DNA from: Planctomycetota bacterium
Lineage (GTDB): Bacteria; Planctomycetota; Phycisphaerae; WQYP01
Direction: 5' to 3'
Assembly (NCBI GenBank): GCA_021809365.1
Contig: JAKBAC010000037.1
Coordinates: 668 to 23,118, forward strand
Length of the DNA: 22,451 nt
How positions within the stretch are numbered: position 1 is the first letter of the stretch; each line of letters begins with the position of its first letter. This document shows, one piece after another, positions 15,753 through 22,451 of the stretch. The notes below the pieces were generated by a model that worked only from the letters and a program-made list of their open reading frames with translations, did not search any database and was not told the DNA's origin. The position numbers and the translations under genes are program-made.

Positions 15753-16850
15753 ATGTTAATTGGAATCCCCAAAGAAATTAAAAGCGACGAATACCGCGTG
15801 GCCATGATCCCGGCCGCGGTGGAATATCTTACGGGGCACGGACATCGCGTGGTCGTGGAGACTCAGGCGGGCCTGGGCAGTGGCATTGATGATCGCCACT
15901 ATGCCGAGGCTGGCGCGGAAATTGTACCGGCCGCGATCAATGTCTGGCGGCAGGCGGAATTGGTGGTGAAGGTAAAGGAACCGCAGGCGGCGGAATATTC
16001 ACTGATGCGGTCCGGGCAGATGATTTTGACGTACTTTCATTTTGCCGGCGCGCCGCAACTGGCGCAGGAGTGCCTCTCGCATGGCATTACCGCGATTGCG
16101 TATGAGACAATTCGCGATGGACGGGGCCTGCTGCCCTGCTTGACACCCATGAGTGAAATTGCGGGAAAAATGTCCATTCAGGAAGGCGCAAAATATCTGG
16201 AAAGCCCCATGCGGGGACGGGGCATTTTATTGGGCGGCGTACCCGGAGTGGCCCCGGCCAATGTTGTTATCCTGGGAGCCGGCGTGGTGGGCCACAATGC
16301 GGCGAAAGTGGCGGCAGGTTTGGGAGCCGACGTAACCCTGATGGATATCAACTTGGAACGCCTGCGGTATTTAAGCGATGTGATGCCTGCCAATGTGACC
16401 ACCGTTTATTCCGATGCGCACACGGTACGGGCGGCGCTGATCCACGCGGATCTGGTCATAGGAGCGGTGTTGATTCCCGGCGCGCGGGCACCGCATCTCA
16501 TATTGCGCGATGATCTCAAACGCATGAAAAGCGGAAGCGTCCTGGTGGATGTGGCCATTGATCAGGGGGGCTGCATTGAAACCAGCCACCCCACCACGCA
16601 CCGCGAGCCGACATTTATGGTCGATGGCGTTGTGCATTATTGCGTGACCAACATGCCCGGCGCGGTGGGCCGCACCAGTACATTTGCGTTATGTAACGCC
16701 ACATTTCCCTATGTTGCGGCAATTGCCGATAATGGCTGGGAACAGGCAGCTCATCATGATCCGGGCCTGGCGGAAGGCCTGAATATTCACGCCGGAAGAA
16801 TCACACATGCGGCAGTGGAAAAGGCGCTCGAATCGTCGCATCAGCAGTAA
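15753..16850 (+). CDS. ald: Alanine dehydrogenase
   Basis: NAD-dependent alanine dehydrogenase, 365 residues, interconverting L-alanine and pyruvate plus ammonia in the cytosol. Numbered from ATG 15753, the catalytic and substrate residues fall where they are known in the Mycobacterium tuberculosis enzyme: Arg15 (EYRVAMIP), Lys75 (VKVKEP), His96 (TYFHFA) and Asp270 (VDVAIDQGG). The NAD-binding Rossmann glycines are at 175-180 (LGAGVVG). The C-terminus is a few residues shorter than typical. The start at MLIGIPKEIKS matches the family; an in-frame TTG at 15747 overlaps the previous stop codon and is less likely. The preceding gene ends two bases upstream, so both are probably one transcript. 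The structured element at 16864-17030 begins 13 bases after its stop. Confidence 0.96.
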   Translation: MLIGIPKEIKSDEYRVAMIPAAVEYLTGHGHRVVVETQAGLGSGIDDRHYAEAGAEIVPAAINVWRQAELVVKVKEPQAAEYSLMRSGQMILTYFHFAGAPQLAQECLSHGITAIAYETIRDGRGLLPCLTPMSEIAGKMSIQEGAKYLESPMRGRGILLGGVPGVAPANVVILGAGVVGHNAAKVAAGLGADVTLMDINLERLRYLSDVMPANVTTVYSDAHTVRAALIHADLVIGAVLIPGARAPHLILRDDLKRMKSGSVLVDVAIDQGGCIETSHPTTHREPTFMVDGVVHYCVTNMPGAVGRTSTFALCNATFPYVAAIADNGWEQAAHHDPGLAEGLNIHAGRITHAAVEKALESSHQQ

Positions 16851-16863
16851 AATTGGGGCGCGC

Positions 16864-17030
16864 GACACTTTATGCGGGTATCGTCGTATGGCCCCGCAAG
16901 CACGATACCCCCGGAGCACCGTCATGGTAATGCGGTGCCGCTGGTCCACGCGAGGGCTGACGGCACCGGGTTATCACTGCGGTGCTTTGGGGAGAGACTA
17001 TTGCGGTATCCGTAACCCGCATAAAGTGTC
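16864..17030. repeat. Long inverted-duplication element (REPIN/MITE-like or structured RNA)
   Basis: A perfect 16-bp inverted repeat bounds the element: GACACTTTATGCGGGT at 16864-16879 and its exact reverse complement at 17015-17030. Inside, each arm carries a smaller hairpin with the same stem, GCACCG-(11)-CGGTGC, at 16916-16938 and 16963-16985. In opposite orientation the two arms share AGCACCG...CGGTGCCG, so the whole unit is an imperfect inverted duplication around a centre near 16941-16960. A further hairpin, GGGTATCGT (16876-16884) with ACGATACCC (16902-16910), competes with the inner end of the outer stem. It lies between ald and lpd. No obvious target-site duplication is seen and no second copy was noticed in the window. 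Confidence 0.85.
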
Positions 17031-17066
17031 ATGCACCCGTAAAATTGTCAACCGGCACCAAACTGG

Positions 17067-17096
17067 TTGCGGCGGAGAATTGTTCGCATACAATTC
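17067..17096 (+). promoter_or_regulatory. Candidate lpd promoter with overlapping inverted repeat
   Basis: TTGCGG (17067-17072) and TACAAT (17089-17094) are separated by 16 bases; the -10 is good and the -35 poor. A perfect inverted repeat, GAATTG (17077-17082) with CAATTC (17091-17096), covers the -10 hexamer and would suit a repressor operator. Transcription would start near 17101, downstream of the inverted-duplication element. Confidence 0.35.
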
Positions 17097-17133
17097 AAAT
17101 CCGCGGCCATGGGTGGCCGGACAGGAGTAATTT

Positions 17134-18525
17134 GTGGCTGACGAAACATTTGATCTGGTCATTGTTGGTTCCGGGCCTGCGGGCTATGTAGCGGCGGTGC
17201 GGGCCGGGCAGTTGGGAAAGAAAGTTGCCTGTGTGGAGCGCGCCGAACTTGGCGGAATCTGCCTGAACTGGGGCTGTATTCCCACTAAAGCATTAATTCA
17301 GGATGCCCACCTGATGCATCAAATGCACCGCGCCGCCACGGATTACGGCATTACGGTTGGTACGGAGAAAATGCACTGGGATAAGATTGTCGCGCGCAGC
17401 CGGTCGGTTGCGGTGACGATGAGCAAAGGCATTGAATTTCTATTCAAGAAAAACAAGGTAAGCAAGATTGCCGGTTCGGGGTTCATTCCCAAGGCCGGTG
17501 TGGTGGAAGTCCGGGACGCCAAGGGCGCGGTGACCAACACCCTTCAAACCGCGAAAATTCTGGTATGCACGGGAGCCAGAAGCCGCGAGTTGCCCGGCAT
17601 TGAACCGAATGGAAAAACAATTGTCACCAGTCGCGAAGCGATGATTCTCCCCAAGGTTCCAAAATCAATGCTGATTATCGGGGCCGGTGCCATCGGCGTG
17701 GAATTCGCCTATGTTTACAACGCCTTCGGCACCCGGATCACGCTGGTGGAGATGCTTCCCAATATTCTGCCCGTTGAAGATGTCGATGTGAGCACACGTC
17801 TGGAAGCCATTTTCAAAAAGCGCGGCATGGATGTCCGCACGAACAGCAAAACCGAGAAGGTGGAAGTACAATCCGATGGCGTTGCGGTGACGGTATCACG
17901 CGATGGGAAAAGTGAAACCATTCATGTCGACGTCGTGCTGCTGGCGGTGGGAGTTACCGGCAATGTCGAAAATCTTTTTGCACCCAATGCCACACCCATG
18001 ATTGAACGCGGAGCGATCAAAATCGATAAGTCCTTTCAGACTTCGGTCGGTGGAATTTATGCCGCCGGGGATGTCGTCGGGCCGCCCTGGCTGGCGCATG
18101 TCGCGAGCATGGAGGCCACCATTGCGGTGGAGCGCATGTTCGAGGTCAATAGCCGGGAGATGGATTACACCACAATCCCCGGCTGCACCTATTGTTATCC
18201 GCAGGTAGCCAGTGTCGGTCTGACTGAAAAGCAATGCAAGGAAAAGTCACTTGATTATGAAGTCGGCAAATACAATTTTGCGGCCAACGGCAAGGCTCAG
18301 GCCATGGGTGAACCGGATGGCTTTGTTAAATTGATATTCGATAAAAAATATGGCGAGCTGCTCGGTGCCCACCTGCTGGGGGCCGAAGCCACGGAAATGT
18401 TGGCGGAATTGGTCTTGGCTCGACGGCTGGAGGCCACACGCACGGAAATCGCGTCCACCATTCACGCCCATCCCACCCTTTCAGAAGCGGTCATGGATGC
18501 GGCAATGGTGGAAGGGGCACACTAA
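17134..18525 (+). CDS. lpdA: Dihydrolipoamide dehydrogenase (E3)
   Basis: A 463-residue flavoprotein disulfide reductase that reoxidises dihydrolipoamide with NAD+, as the E3 part of 2-oxoacid dehydrogenase complexes and the glycine cleavage system. Visible: the FAD-binding VIVGSGPAGYVAAVRAGQLG, the redox-active disulfide GGICLNWGCIP (Cys43, Cys48), the NAD-binding IIGAGAIGVEFAYVYNAFG, the second FAD motif GGIYAAGDVVG, and the active-site base pair His446/Glu451 in HAHPTLSEAV. The start is GTG 17134, with AGGAG six bases upstream. No E1 or E2 gene is nearby, so the enzyme is encoded away from its complexes. The signal peptidase gene starts 13 bases after the stop. Confidence 0.96.
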   Translation: MADETFDLVIVGSGPAGYVAAVRAGQLGKKVACVERAELGGICLNWGCIPTKALIQDAHLMHQMHRAATDYGITVGTEKMHWDKIVARSRSVAVTMSKGIEFLFKKNKVSKIAGSGFIPKAGVVEVRDAKGAVTNTLQTAKILVCTGARSRELPGIEPNGKTIVTSREAMILPKVPKSMLIIGAGAIGVEFAYVYNAFGTRITLVEMLPNILPVEDVDVSTRLEAIFKKRGMDVRTNSKTEKVEVQSDGVAVTVSRDGKSETIHVDVVLLAVGVTGNVENLFAPNATPMIERGAIKIDKSFQTSVGGIYAAGDVVGPPWLAHVASMEATIAVERMFEVNSREMDYTTIPGCTYCYPQVASVGLTEKQCKEKSLDYEVGKYNFAANGKAQAMGEPDGFVKLIFDKKYGELLGAHLLGAEATEMLAELVLARRLEATRTEIASTIHAHPTLSEAVMDAAMVEGAH

Positions 18526-18538
18526 AACAGGAATCGGC

Positions 18539-20383
18539 ATGGTATCGGACAATAACCCATTTTTAAATAATCCCAATAATACGCCCACGCCTCGGCCACC
18601 TGCGGAGAGCGCCTCGCCCGATGATAGGTCTTGCATGCCCGCCCCCCCACCGACGGCCAGTGCGCCGGCTCACCGGACATCCATCGGTTCGCATGCGTCC
18701 CCATCGACACGGCCAAGAGATCATTCCGGTTCCGGCCTGCGCGAAACACTCGAAGCGGTGATTCTGGCCCTGATTTTGGCATTCACCTTCCGCACGTTCT
18801 GCGTTGAAGCTTTTGTCATTCCAACGGGTTCCATGGCACCCACGCTAAGCGGAGCGCACTTCCGCGCCGTATGCCCAATGTGCGGATATTCGTTTAATGT
18901 GAATGCCAATGTGGATCAACAATGGATGACCATCCGCGATCCTCAGACCGGGACGGTTGAATCAACCTTGGTTCGCCTGGGCAATGGCGAACTGACCAAT
19001 CCATACGCCATCCCGGCACACGACTACACAATGTGCCCGAATTGTCATTTTGAAATACCCGCCGCTGATCTGCGGGGCAAGCCCATCATGAAGCGCGTGT
19101 ATGACAACGGCAATTCGTCGCGTACGCTCCATTTTCCATACGCCTACAACGGCGACCGCATATTGGTCATGAAATATCTTTACTGGTTCGCTCCGCCAAA
19201 ACGGTGGAATGTCGTGGTATTTCGAGAGCCGATGTTCGGCAAGCAGAATTTCATCAAGCGTCTGGTGGGTTTGCCGGGCAACACGGTTGAGATCGTCAAT
19301 GGTGATGTTTTCATCAACGGCAAAATTGCGCATAAGCCGGTGCATGTGGAAAAGGCCATGTTACAGGTCGTGTATAATAATGATTTTTACCCAACCGATG
19401 CTGGACGCAGACGCATCAATGGCAATCGCTGGACGAATCCATGGGTCGGCGAACCGCAAAATAGCGATTCTGGGAAATGGTTTACCGGTGGGCCGGTGAT
19501 CAGCTTTTCGGCCGGGAGTGCCGGTGCCGTTGGGCATCTGGATTTTATTCAGCGTAACACCTACCTGTACAACGACTTGGGCTACAACCCCAATCGCGGC
19601 CTCAATGGCCGTCATATTGTCGGTAATCTTTATATGCGCGCGGTATGGTTATCACGATCAACCGATTCCGCGGCTCGCTTAACCTTAGGCCCCGCCACCA
19701 ATCGTTTCCGTGTAACGTTAGCGCATGATGGAGCCTTGAAACTTTATCAATGGAATGTCGGCACAAAAACATTTGTGGTCATACCTGTTGCGAAATGGAG
19801 TGTGGCGCATCGGCCCGCCGCCCTGCGGACTGGCCGGCCCTATCGCCTGGCCTTCAGCAATACCCAGCATGAAGCCCGATTTTGGATCAATGGTCGGTTG
19901 ATGCTCCAGTACGCCGCACCATGGACTTTGCGGGATGCCCTGGCTGTTGCGCAGTTACGCCGAACGACCAACCAGCAGGAAACACCGAAGATTCAAATGT
20001 CCTTCACCGGTGCCTGTACGTTGCGGCATGTATTGCTGATGCGGGACATCTACTACACGCAAATGCCCATTCGATTTCCATACAACAGTTCAACAGATCC
20101 CGGCGGCGAACAGCCTGGTACCGGTACCATGAATCACGCAATCACGCTCAAAAAGGGACAATATTTTATGCTTGGCGACAACTCCAACGACAGCGAGGAT
20201 TCTCGCGCATGGTATCGCGTTGAGCCGGTGTTGCGTTCCATGCACCTGCCTCTGGGTGTCGTACCTCAACGCTATATTCTTGGTCGGGCATTTATGGTCT
20301 ACTGGCCGGCGGGCTTTCGTCCCGTGCGGTGGATCAACTGGGCAATCATCCCCAACATTGGCCGAATGCGGTTTATCCGCTGA
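18539..20383 (+). CDS. lepB: Signal peptidase I, large form with Cys-pair and beta-sandwich-like insertions
   Basis: A membrane serine protease that removes signal peptides outside the cytoplasm; 614 residues, about twice the usual length. Residues 1-66 are Pro/Ser/Thr-rich and cytoplasmic; one transmembrane helix spans about 72-90. The catalytic Ser98 is in IPTGSMAPTL, the general base Lys240 in FIKRLVGLPGNTVEI, and the C-terminal box GDNSNDSEDSR is at 546-556. Between Ser and Lys lie two Cys pairs, CPMC (112-115) and CPNC (166-169), laid out like a zinc ribbon. Between the Lys region and the GDN box, roughly 280-530 is an insertion rich in beta-type sequence (RFRVTLAHDGALKLY, RPYRLAFSNTQHEARFWINGRL) reminiscent of LamG-like sandwiches. 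AGGA lies about seven bases before ATG 18539. Convergent with ilvD, leaving 13 bases between stops. Confidence 0.9.
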   Translation: MVSDNNPFLNNPNNTPTPRPPAESASPDDRSCMPAPPPTASAPAHRTSIGSHASPSTRPRDHSGSGLRETLEAVILALILAFTFRTFCVEAFVIPTGSMAPTLSGAHFRAVCPMCGYSFNVNANVDQQWMTIRDPQTGTVESTLVRLGNGELTNPYAIPAHDYTMCPNCHFEIPAADLRGKPIMKRVYDNGNSSRTLHFPYAYNGDRILVMKYLYWFAPPKRWNVVVFREPMFGKQNFIKRLVGLPGNTVEIVNGDVFINGKIAHKPVHVEKAMLQVVYNNDFYPTDAGRRRINGNRWTNPWVGEPQNSDSGKWFTGGPVISFSAGSAGAVGHLDFIQRNTYLYNDLGYNPNRGLNGRHIVGNLYMRAVWLSRSTDSAARLTLGPATNRFRVTLAHDGALKLYQWNVGTKTFVVIPVAKWSVAHRPAALRTGRPYRLAFSNTQHEARFWINGRLMLQYAAPWTLRDALAVAQLRRTTNQQETPKIQMSFTGACTLRHVLLMRDIYYTQMPIRFPYNSSTDPGGEQPGTGTMNHAITLKKGQYFMLGDNSNDSEDSRAWYRVEPVLRSMHLPLGVVPQRYILGRAFMVYWPAGFRPVRWINWAIIPNIGRMRFIR

Positions 20384-20396
20384 TGCCCGCAATGGC

Positions 20397-22103
20397 TTAT
20401 TTCCCAGCGGTTCCCGTGACAAATGGATTTTTCAGAATTGCTCCGGTATCCGCACTGGTGACCATGCTGGCATACCGGCCCAGATAACCATGTAGTATCT
20501 TGGGGGCCGGCTGACGCCAATTTTTCCGCCGACGATCGAGCTCTTCCGTGGATATCCGAATATGAAGTTCTCGTCGCGGTATATCAATTTCTATAATATC
20601 GCCTGGCTCAACCAATGCGATCGGTCCACCCGCCGCGGCTTCCGGCGAAACGTGGCCGATGCACGCGCCGCGTGTGCCTCCGGAGAACCGCCCATCGGTA
20701 ATCAACGCCACCGATTCGCCCAGGCCGCGCCCCATGATATTCGCGGTAGGTGCCAACATTTCCTGCATTCCAGGACCGCCCTGCGGGCCTTCGTACCGGA
20801 TAATCACCACGTCGCCGGATTTTACCTTTCCCAGAAGTATGCCGGTCGCCGCTGATTCTTCCGACTCAAAAATAATGGCCGGGCCTGAAAACTTAAGCAT
20901 TTTATCAGCCACGCCGCCGGCCTTGATCACCGCGCCATTCGGGGCCAGATTGCCGAACAAAATCGCCAATCCCCCCTGCTGCGAATAGGCCCGCTCCAGC
21001 GGACGGATTACCTCACTGTCTTTGACCACGGCGTTCGCGATATTTTCACCAAGACTCTTACCGGTCACGGTGATGCACTCCGGATGAAGCACCCCCGGCT
21101 TGCCACTGATCGTCTTGAGAATGGCATGGATTCCACCAGCTCGGTCGATATCTTCCATGTGGTGTACACCGGCCGGAGCGACTTTGCATATATGCGGCAC
21201 GCGCGCCGAGATTTCATTGAGCGATCGCAACTCAAAAGGACACTCCGACTCCGCGGCGACAGCCAACGCATGTAGAACCGTGTTCGTGGATCCTCCCATT
21301 GCCATGTCCAGAGCGAACGCATTTTCAAACGACTTCCGCGTGAGAATATCCCGTGGGCGGATATTCCTTTGCACCATCTCCACAATCGCCTTGCCCGCCC
21401 GCACGAACAATTCATCACGGCGCGGGTCCGTGGCCAGAATAGAGCCATTGCCCGGCAACGCCAACCCCAGCGCTTCGCACAGACAATTCATGCTGTTGGC
21501 CGTGAACATCCCGGAACATGAACCACATGTCGGGCAGGCGTTCATTTCAATTTCCTTGAGTTCCTTTTCAGTAGTCGTGCCGGCGGATAATCCACCGACG
21601 CCCTCAAAGACGCTGATCAGGTCAATCACTTTGCCCGTGGACGGCTGCACGCCGGCGCGCATCGGGCCGCCGGAAACAAATACCGCCGGGATATTCACCC
21701 GTGCCGCGGCCATCATCATTCCGGGGACGATTTTGTCGCAATTCGGAATACATACCACACCATCAAAGCAGTGCGCTCGCAGCATGGTCTCAACGCAATC
21801 GGCGATCAACTCGCGGCTTGGCAGCGAATATTTCATTCCCCCATGCCCCATGGCGATACCGTCATCGACACCGATGGTATTGAATTCAAATGGCACGCCG
21901 CCGGCCGCTCGCACCGCCTTGCGGACTTTTTGACCCACCACATCCAGATGTGCGTGTCCGGGAATAATCTGAACGAAACTGTTGGCCACCGCAATGAAGG
22001 GTTTATCCCAATCGGACTCGTCACGAATGACGCCCGTGGCCCGTAACAAACTGCGATGTGGGGCGCGAATCGCTCCGCGTTTAATTGTATCACTGATAGC
22101 CAA
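20397..22103 (-). CDS. ilvD: Dihydroxy-acid dehydratase
   Basis: A 568-residue iron-sulfur dehydratase that makes 2-oxoisovalerate and 2-oxo-3-methylvalerate in valine, isoleucine and leucine synthesis. Seen in order: [66 protein letters not shown] (cluster Cys122, metal-binding Lys124), [19 protein letters not shown] (cluster Cys in 190-196), and [23 protein letters not shown] near the C-terminus. The early segment is the E. coli-like type, which usually holds an oxygen-sensitive 4Fe-4S cluster; cluster type is inference. The start is TTG 22103, supported by AAAAGGAG seven bases upstream; no ATG near the conserved N-terminus is better. No other ilv or leu gene is adjacent. Upstream lies about 350 bases with only a small possible ORF. 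Confidence 0.96.
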   Translation of the reverse strand: MAISDTIKRGAIRAPHRSLLRATGVIRDESDWDKPFIAVANSFVQIIPGHAHLDVVGQKVRKAVRAAGGVPFEFNTIGVDDGIAMGHGGMKYSLPSRELIADCVETMLRAHCFDGVVCIPNCDKIVPGMMMAAARVNIPAVFVSGGPMRAGVQPSTGKVIDLISVFEGVGGLSAGTTTEKELKEIEMNACPTCGSCSGMFTANSMNCLCEALGLALPGNGSILATDPRRDELFVRAGKAIVEMVQRNIRPRDILTRKSFENAFALDMAMGGSTNTVLHALAVAAESECPFELRSLNEISARVPHICKVAPAGVHHMEDIDRAGGIHAILKTISGKPGVLHPECITVTGKSLGENIANAVVKDSEVIRPLERAYSQQGGLAILFGNLAPNGAVIKAGGVADKMLKFSGPAIIFESEESAATGILLGKVKSGDVVIIRYEGPQGGPGMQEMLAPTANIMGRGLGESVALITDGRFSGGTRGACIGHVSPEAAAGGPIALVEPGDIIEIDIPRRELHIRISTEELDRRRKNWRQPAPKILHGYLGRYASMVTSADTGAILKNPFVTGTAGK

Positions 22104-22451
22104 AGTGAATCTCCTTTTTCGGCTTTATGTCATCGCCGGATAAAACAACAGGCACACACTTCTTGCGCGCCAAAATCCGGGAATGCCTGGCGGTGAACAT
22201 TTATTCAGCAGTCGCAGGTGCCAGATGCTGACCCGGTATGTTCTCCATATTGAAACTATACCATCCCGCACGCCCATCGGCTACACCCGTCGCGCCAGGA
22301 CCGATGAAAACAAAGGGTGCGGCCATACATACAGAATGCAAAATCTGAAATATGGGATCTGACATGTCACATCTCTAAGCTCGAAACTTCTCCCCCTCCT
22401 CCCCTACCACGCATCTATCCATTCTTACGTCCGCCAAATGCCGCAAAAGGA
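22104..22451. other. Region upstream of ilvD
   Basis: This 348-base stretch contains the ilvD Shine-Dalgarno site (22111-22114) and a 54-codon ORF on the minus strand at 22201-22365. I see no T-box, no run of Ile/Val/Leu codons typical of a leader-peptide attenuator, and no strong terminator hairpin. The end from about 22390 on is pyrimidine-rich on the plus strand, with no feature I can name. Confidence 0.5.
22201..22365 (-). CDS. Possible small hypothetical protein upstream of ilvD
   Basis: ATG 22365 to TAA 22201 gives 54 residues, starting MSDPIFQILHSVCMAAPFVF and ending GQHLAPATAE. An in-frame TAG four codons upstream fixes the earliest start. The composition is protein-like (Gly-Pro-Gly, Trp-Tyr, no low complexity), but the Shine-Dalgarno site is weak (GAGA about eight bases upstream) and no family is recognised. 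It is co-directional with ilvD, 97 bases ahead of it. It could be a genuine small protein, the remnant of a larger gene, or chance. Ile, Val and Leu codons are not clustered, which argues against an attenuator peptide. Confidence 0.3.
   Translation of the reverse strand: MSDPIFQILHSVCMAAPFVFIGPGATGVADGRAGWYSFNMENIPGQHLAPATAE

Noticed and set aside
16864..17030. A simple rho-independent terminator for ald
   Set aside because: The 16-bp arms are about 135 bases apart with internal hairpins, and no T-run follows the distal arm, so it is not an ordinary terminator.
22104..22451. A branched-chain amino-acid attenuator or T-box in front of ilvD
   Set aside because: No Ile/Val/Leu codon cluster, no T-box motif and no terminator/antiterminator pair with a U-run could be found.

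Overview
The window looks like a chromosomal segment of a Gram-negative-type bacterium, most likely a planctomycete (Phycisphaerae-like). Pointers are a very long signal peptidase I carrying Cys pairs and a large insertion, a RAYT-type transposase of a kind I associate with planctomycetes, and a fused AhbA/AhbB-like protein. An outer membrane is suggested by an MCE-domain protein and a GmhA-type isomerase. The taxon is inference, since no rRNA or phylogenetic marker is complete here. GTG and TTG starts behind good Shine-Dalgarno sites are common, so several starts below differ from the longest open frame.

Layout. (1) Plus strand, 1-3643: the 3' end of rsmE, a roughly 420-bp non-coding stretch, an APC/KimA-like permease fused to a universal stress domain, and a YqaB-like HAD phosphatase. 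(2) Minus strand, 10380 down to 3656, a long co-directional run: DUF883 (YqjD/ElaB-like), DUF1469 (YqjE-like), a third small protein overlapping it by ATGA, an MCE/MlaD-like protein, a class I methyltransferase, a split-barrel flavin reductase-like protein, a tandem AhbA-AhbB-like siroheme decarboxylase-type protein, and a DHA2/EmrB-type exporter. (3) A tRNA-Leu(GAG) on the plus strand, whose 3' end lies flush against the stop codon of a convergent RAYT transposase. (4) Minus strand, 14273 to 10688: aldo/keto reductase, GmhA-like isomerase, Kch-type potassium channel, RAYT. (5) Plus strand, 14644-20383: an adenylate-kinase-like/NDT-like protein two bases ahead of alanine dehydrogenase, a structured inverted-repeat element, then dihydrolipoamide dehydrogenase and signal peptidase I as a tight pair. 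(6) Minus strand: ilvD with a TTG start, and upstream of it a possible 54-codon ORF.

Most genes are housekeeping or envelope functions. No prophage, CRISPR array, toxin-antitoxin pair or complete defence system is visible. The most unusual points are: a 167-bp element (16864-17030) built as an inverted duplication, with a perfect 16-bp outer repeat and a hairpin in each arm, in a window that also holds a RAYT gene; an internal Shine-Dalgarno plus Met in kch placed where E. coli Kch has its internal start; the cysteine-rich, insertion-bearing signal peptidase; and a kinase-like protein whose P-loop lysine is lost, joined to an NDT-like domain and coupled to ald.
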